This document shows positions 6,000 through 6,030 of a stretch of 6,030 nucleotides of DNA, piece by piece (position 1 is the stretch's first letter; each line of letters begins with the position of its first letter). Location: positions 2,843 to 8,872 of the forward strand of contig PAHS01000051.1 in NCBI GenBank assembly GCA_002711145.1, written 5' to 3'. Both the position numbers and the translations under genes were made by a program. The stretch comes from Marinovum sp. Lineage in GTDB: Bacteria; Pseudomonadota; Alphaproteobacteria; Rhodobacterales; Rhodobacteraceae. The notes under the pieces are model-generated. The model saw nothing but the letters and a program-made list of their open reading frames with translations. It ran no database searches and was not told the origin of the DNA.

Positions 6000-6030
6000 T
6001 CCTCTCTTACTAACTATTCAGGTAAACTGA

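Overview
The window holds six genes: a truncated regulator, a transporter and four catabolic-type enzymes, plus one degenerate or mis-framed short coding stretch. Protein similarity (a BetI-like regulator, and a BetA-like GMC oxidoreductase with the C-terminal tail common in proteobacterial choline-dehydrogenase homologues), moderate-to-low GC, short intergenic gaps and frequent A/T-ending codons suggest an alphaproteobacterium, perhaps a marine one. This placement is inferred from gene style only; no rRNA or marker gene is present.

Layout. 3-602 (+): 3' part of a TetR/BetI-type repressor cut by the left edge. 611-1522 (-): EamA/DMT-family ten-helix transporter, convergent with the repressor. 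1523-1693: divergent AT-rich intergenic region with candidate promoters, a direct repeat and small dyads. 1694-5999 (+): a compact gene cluster consisting of a GMC-family FAD dehydrogenase (551 aa), a small VOC/glyoxalase-fold protein (128 aa), a GcvT/DmdA-like folate-dependent methyltransferase homologue (404 aa), a 162-bp stretch with a coding-like frame but no start codon, and a CitE/HpcH-HpaI-type C-C lyase (286 aa). The last 31 bases hold nothing recognisable.

How the genes may work together. Gaps of 22 bp and a 1-nt TAATG overlap, together with good Shine-Dalgarno sequences, suggest one transcript from the 1523-1693 region. The predicted chemistry is alcohol oxidation (GMC), one-carbon/methyl transfer to tetrahydrofolate (GcvT-like), and retro-aldol or acyl-CoA C-C cleavage (CitE-like). 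This would suit breakdown of a small methylated (O-, N- or S-methyl) hydroxylated compound, with the divergent DMT protein moving substrate or product. The substrate cannot be read from the sequence. No glycine-cleavage, citrate-lyase or choline-to-betaine partner genes are visible, so the family names should not be taken as the specific functions.

The most useful oddity is 4968-5129. It is a 52-codon stretch with clear protein-like codon structure that ends 9 nt before the lyase start codon. It has no usual start codon and lies one base out of frame with the preceding methyltransferase. It looks like a frameshifted C-terminal extension, a decayed small gene, or a sequencing indel.
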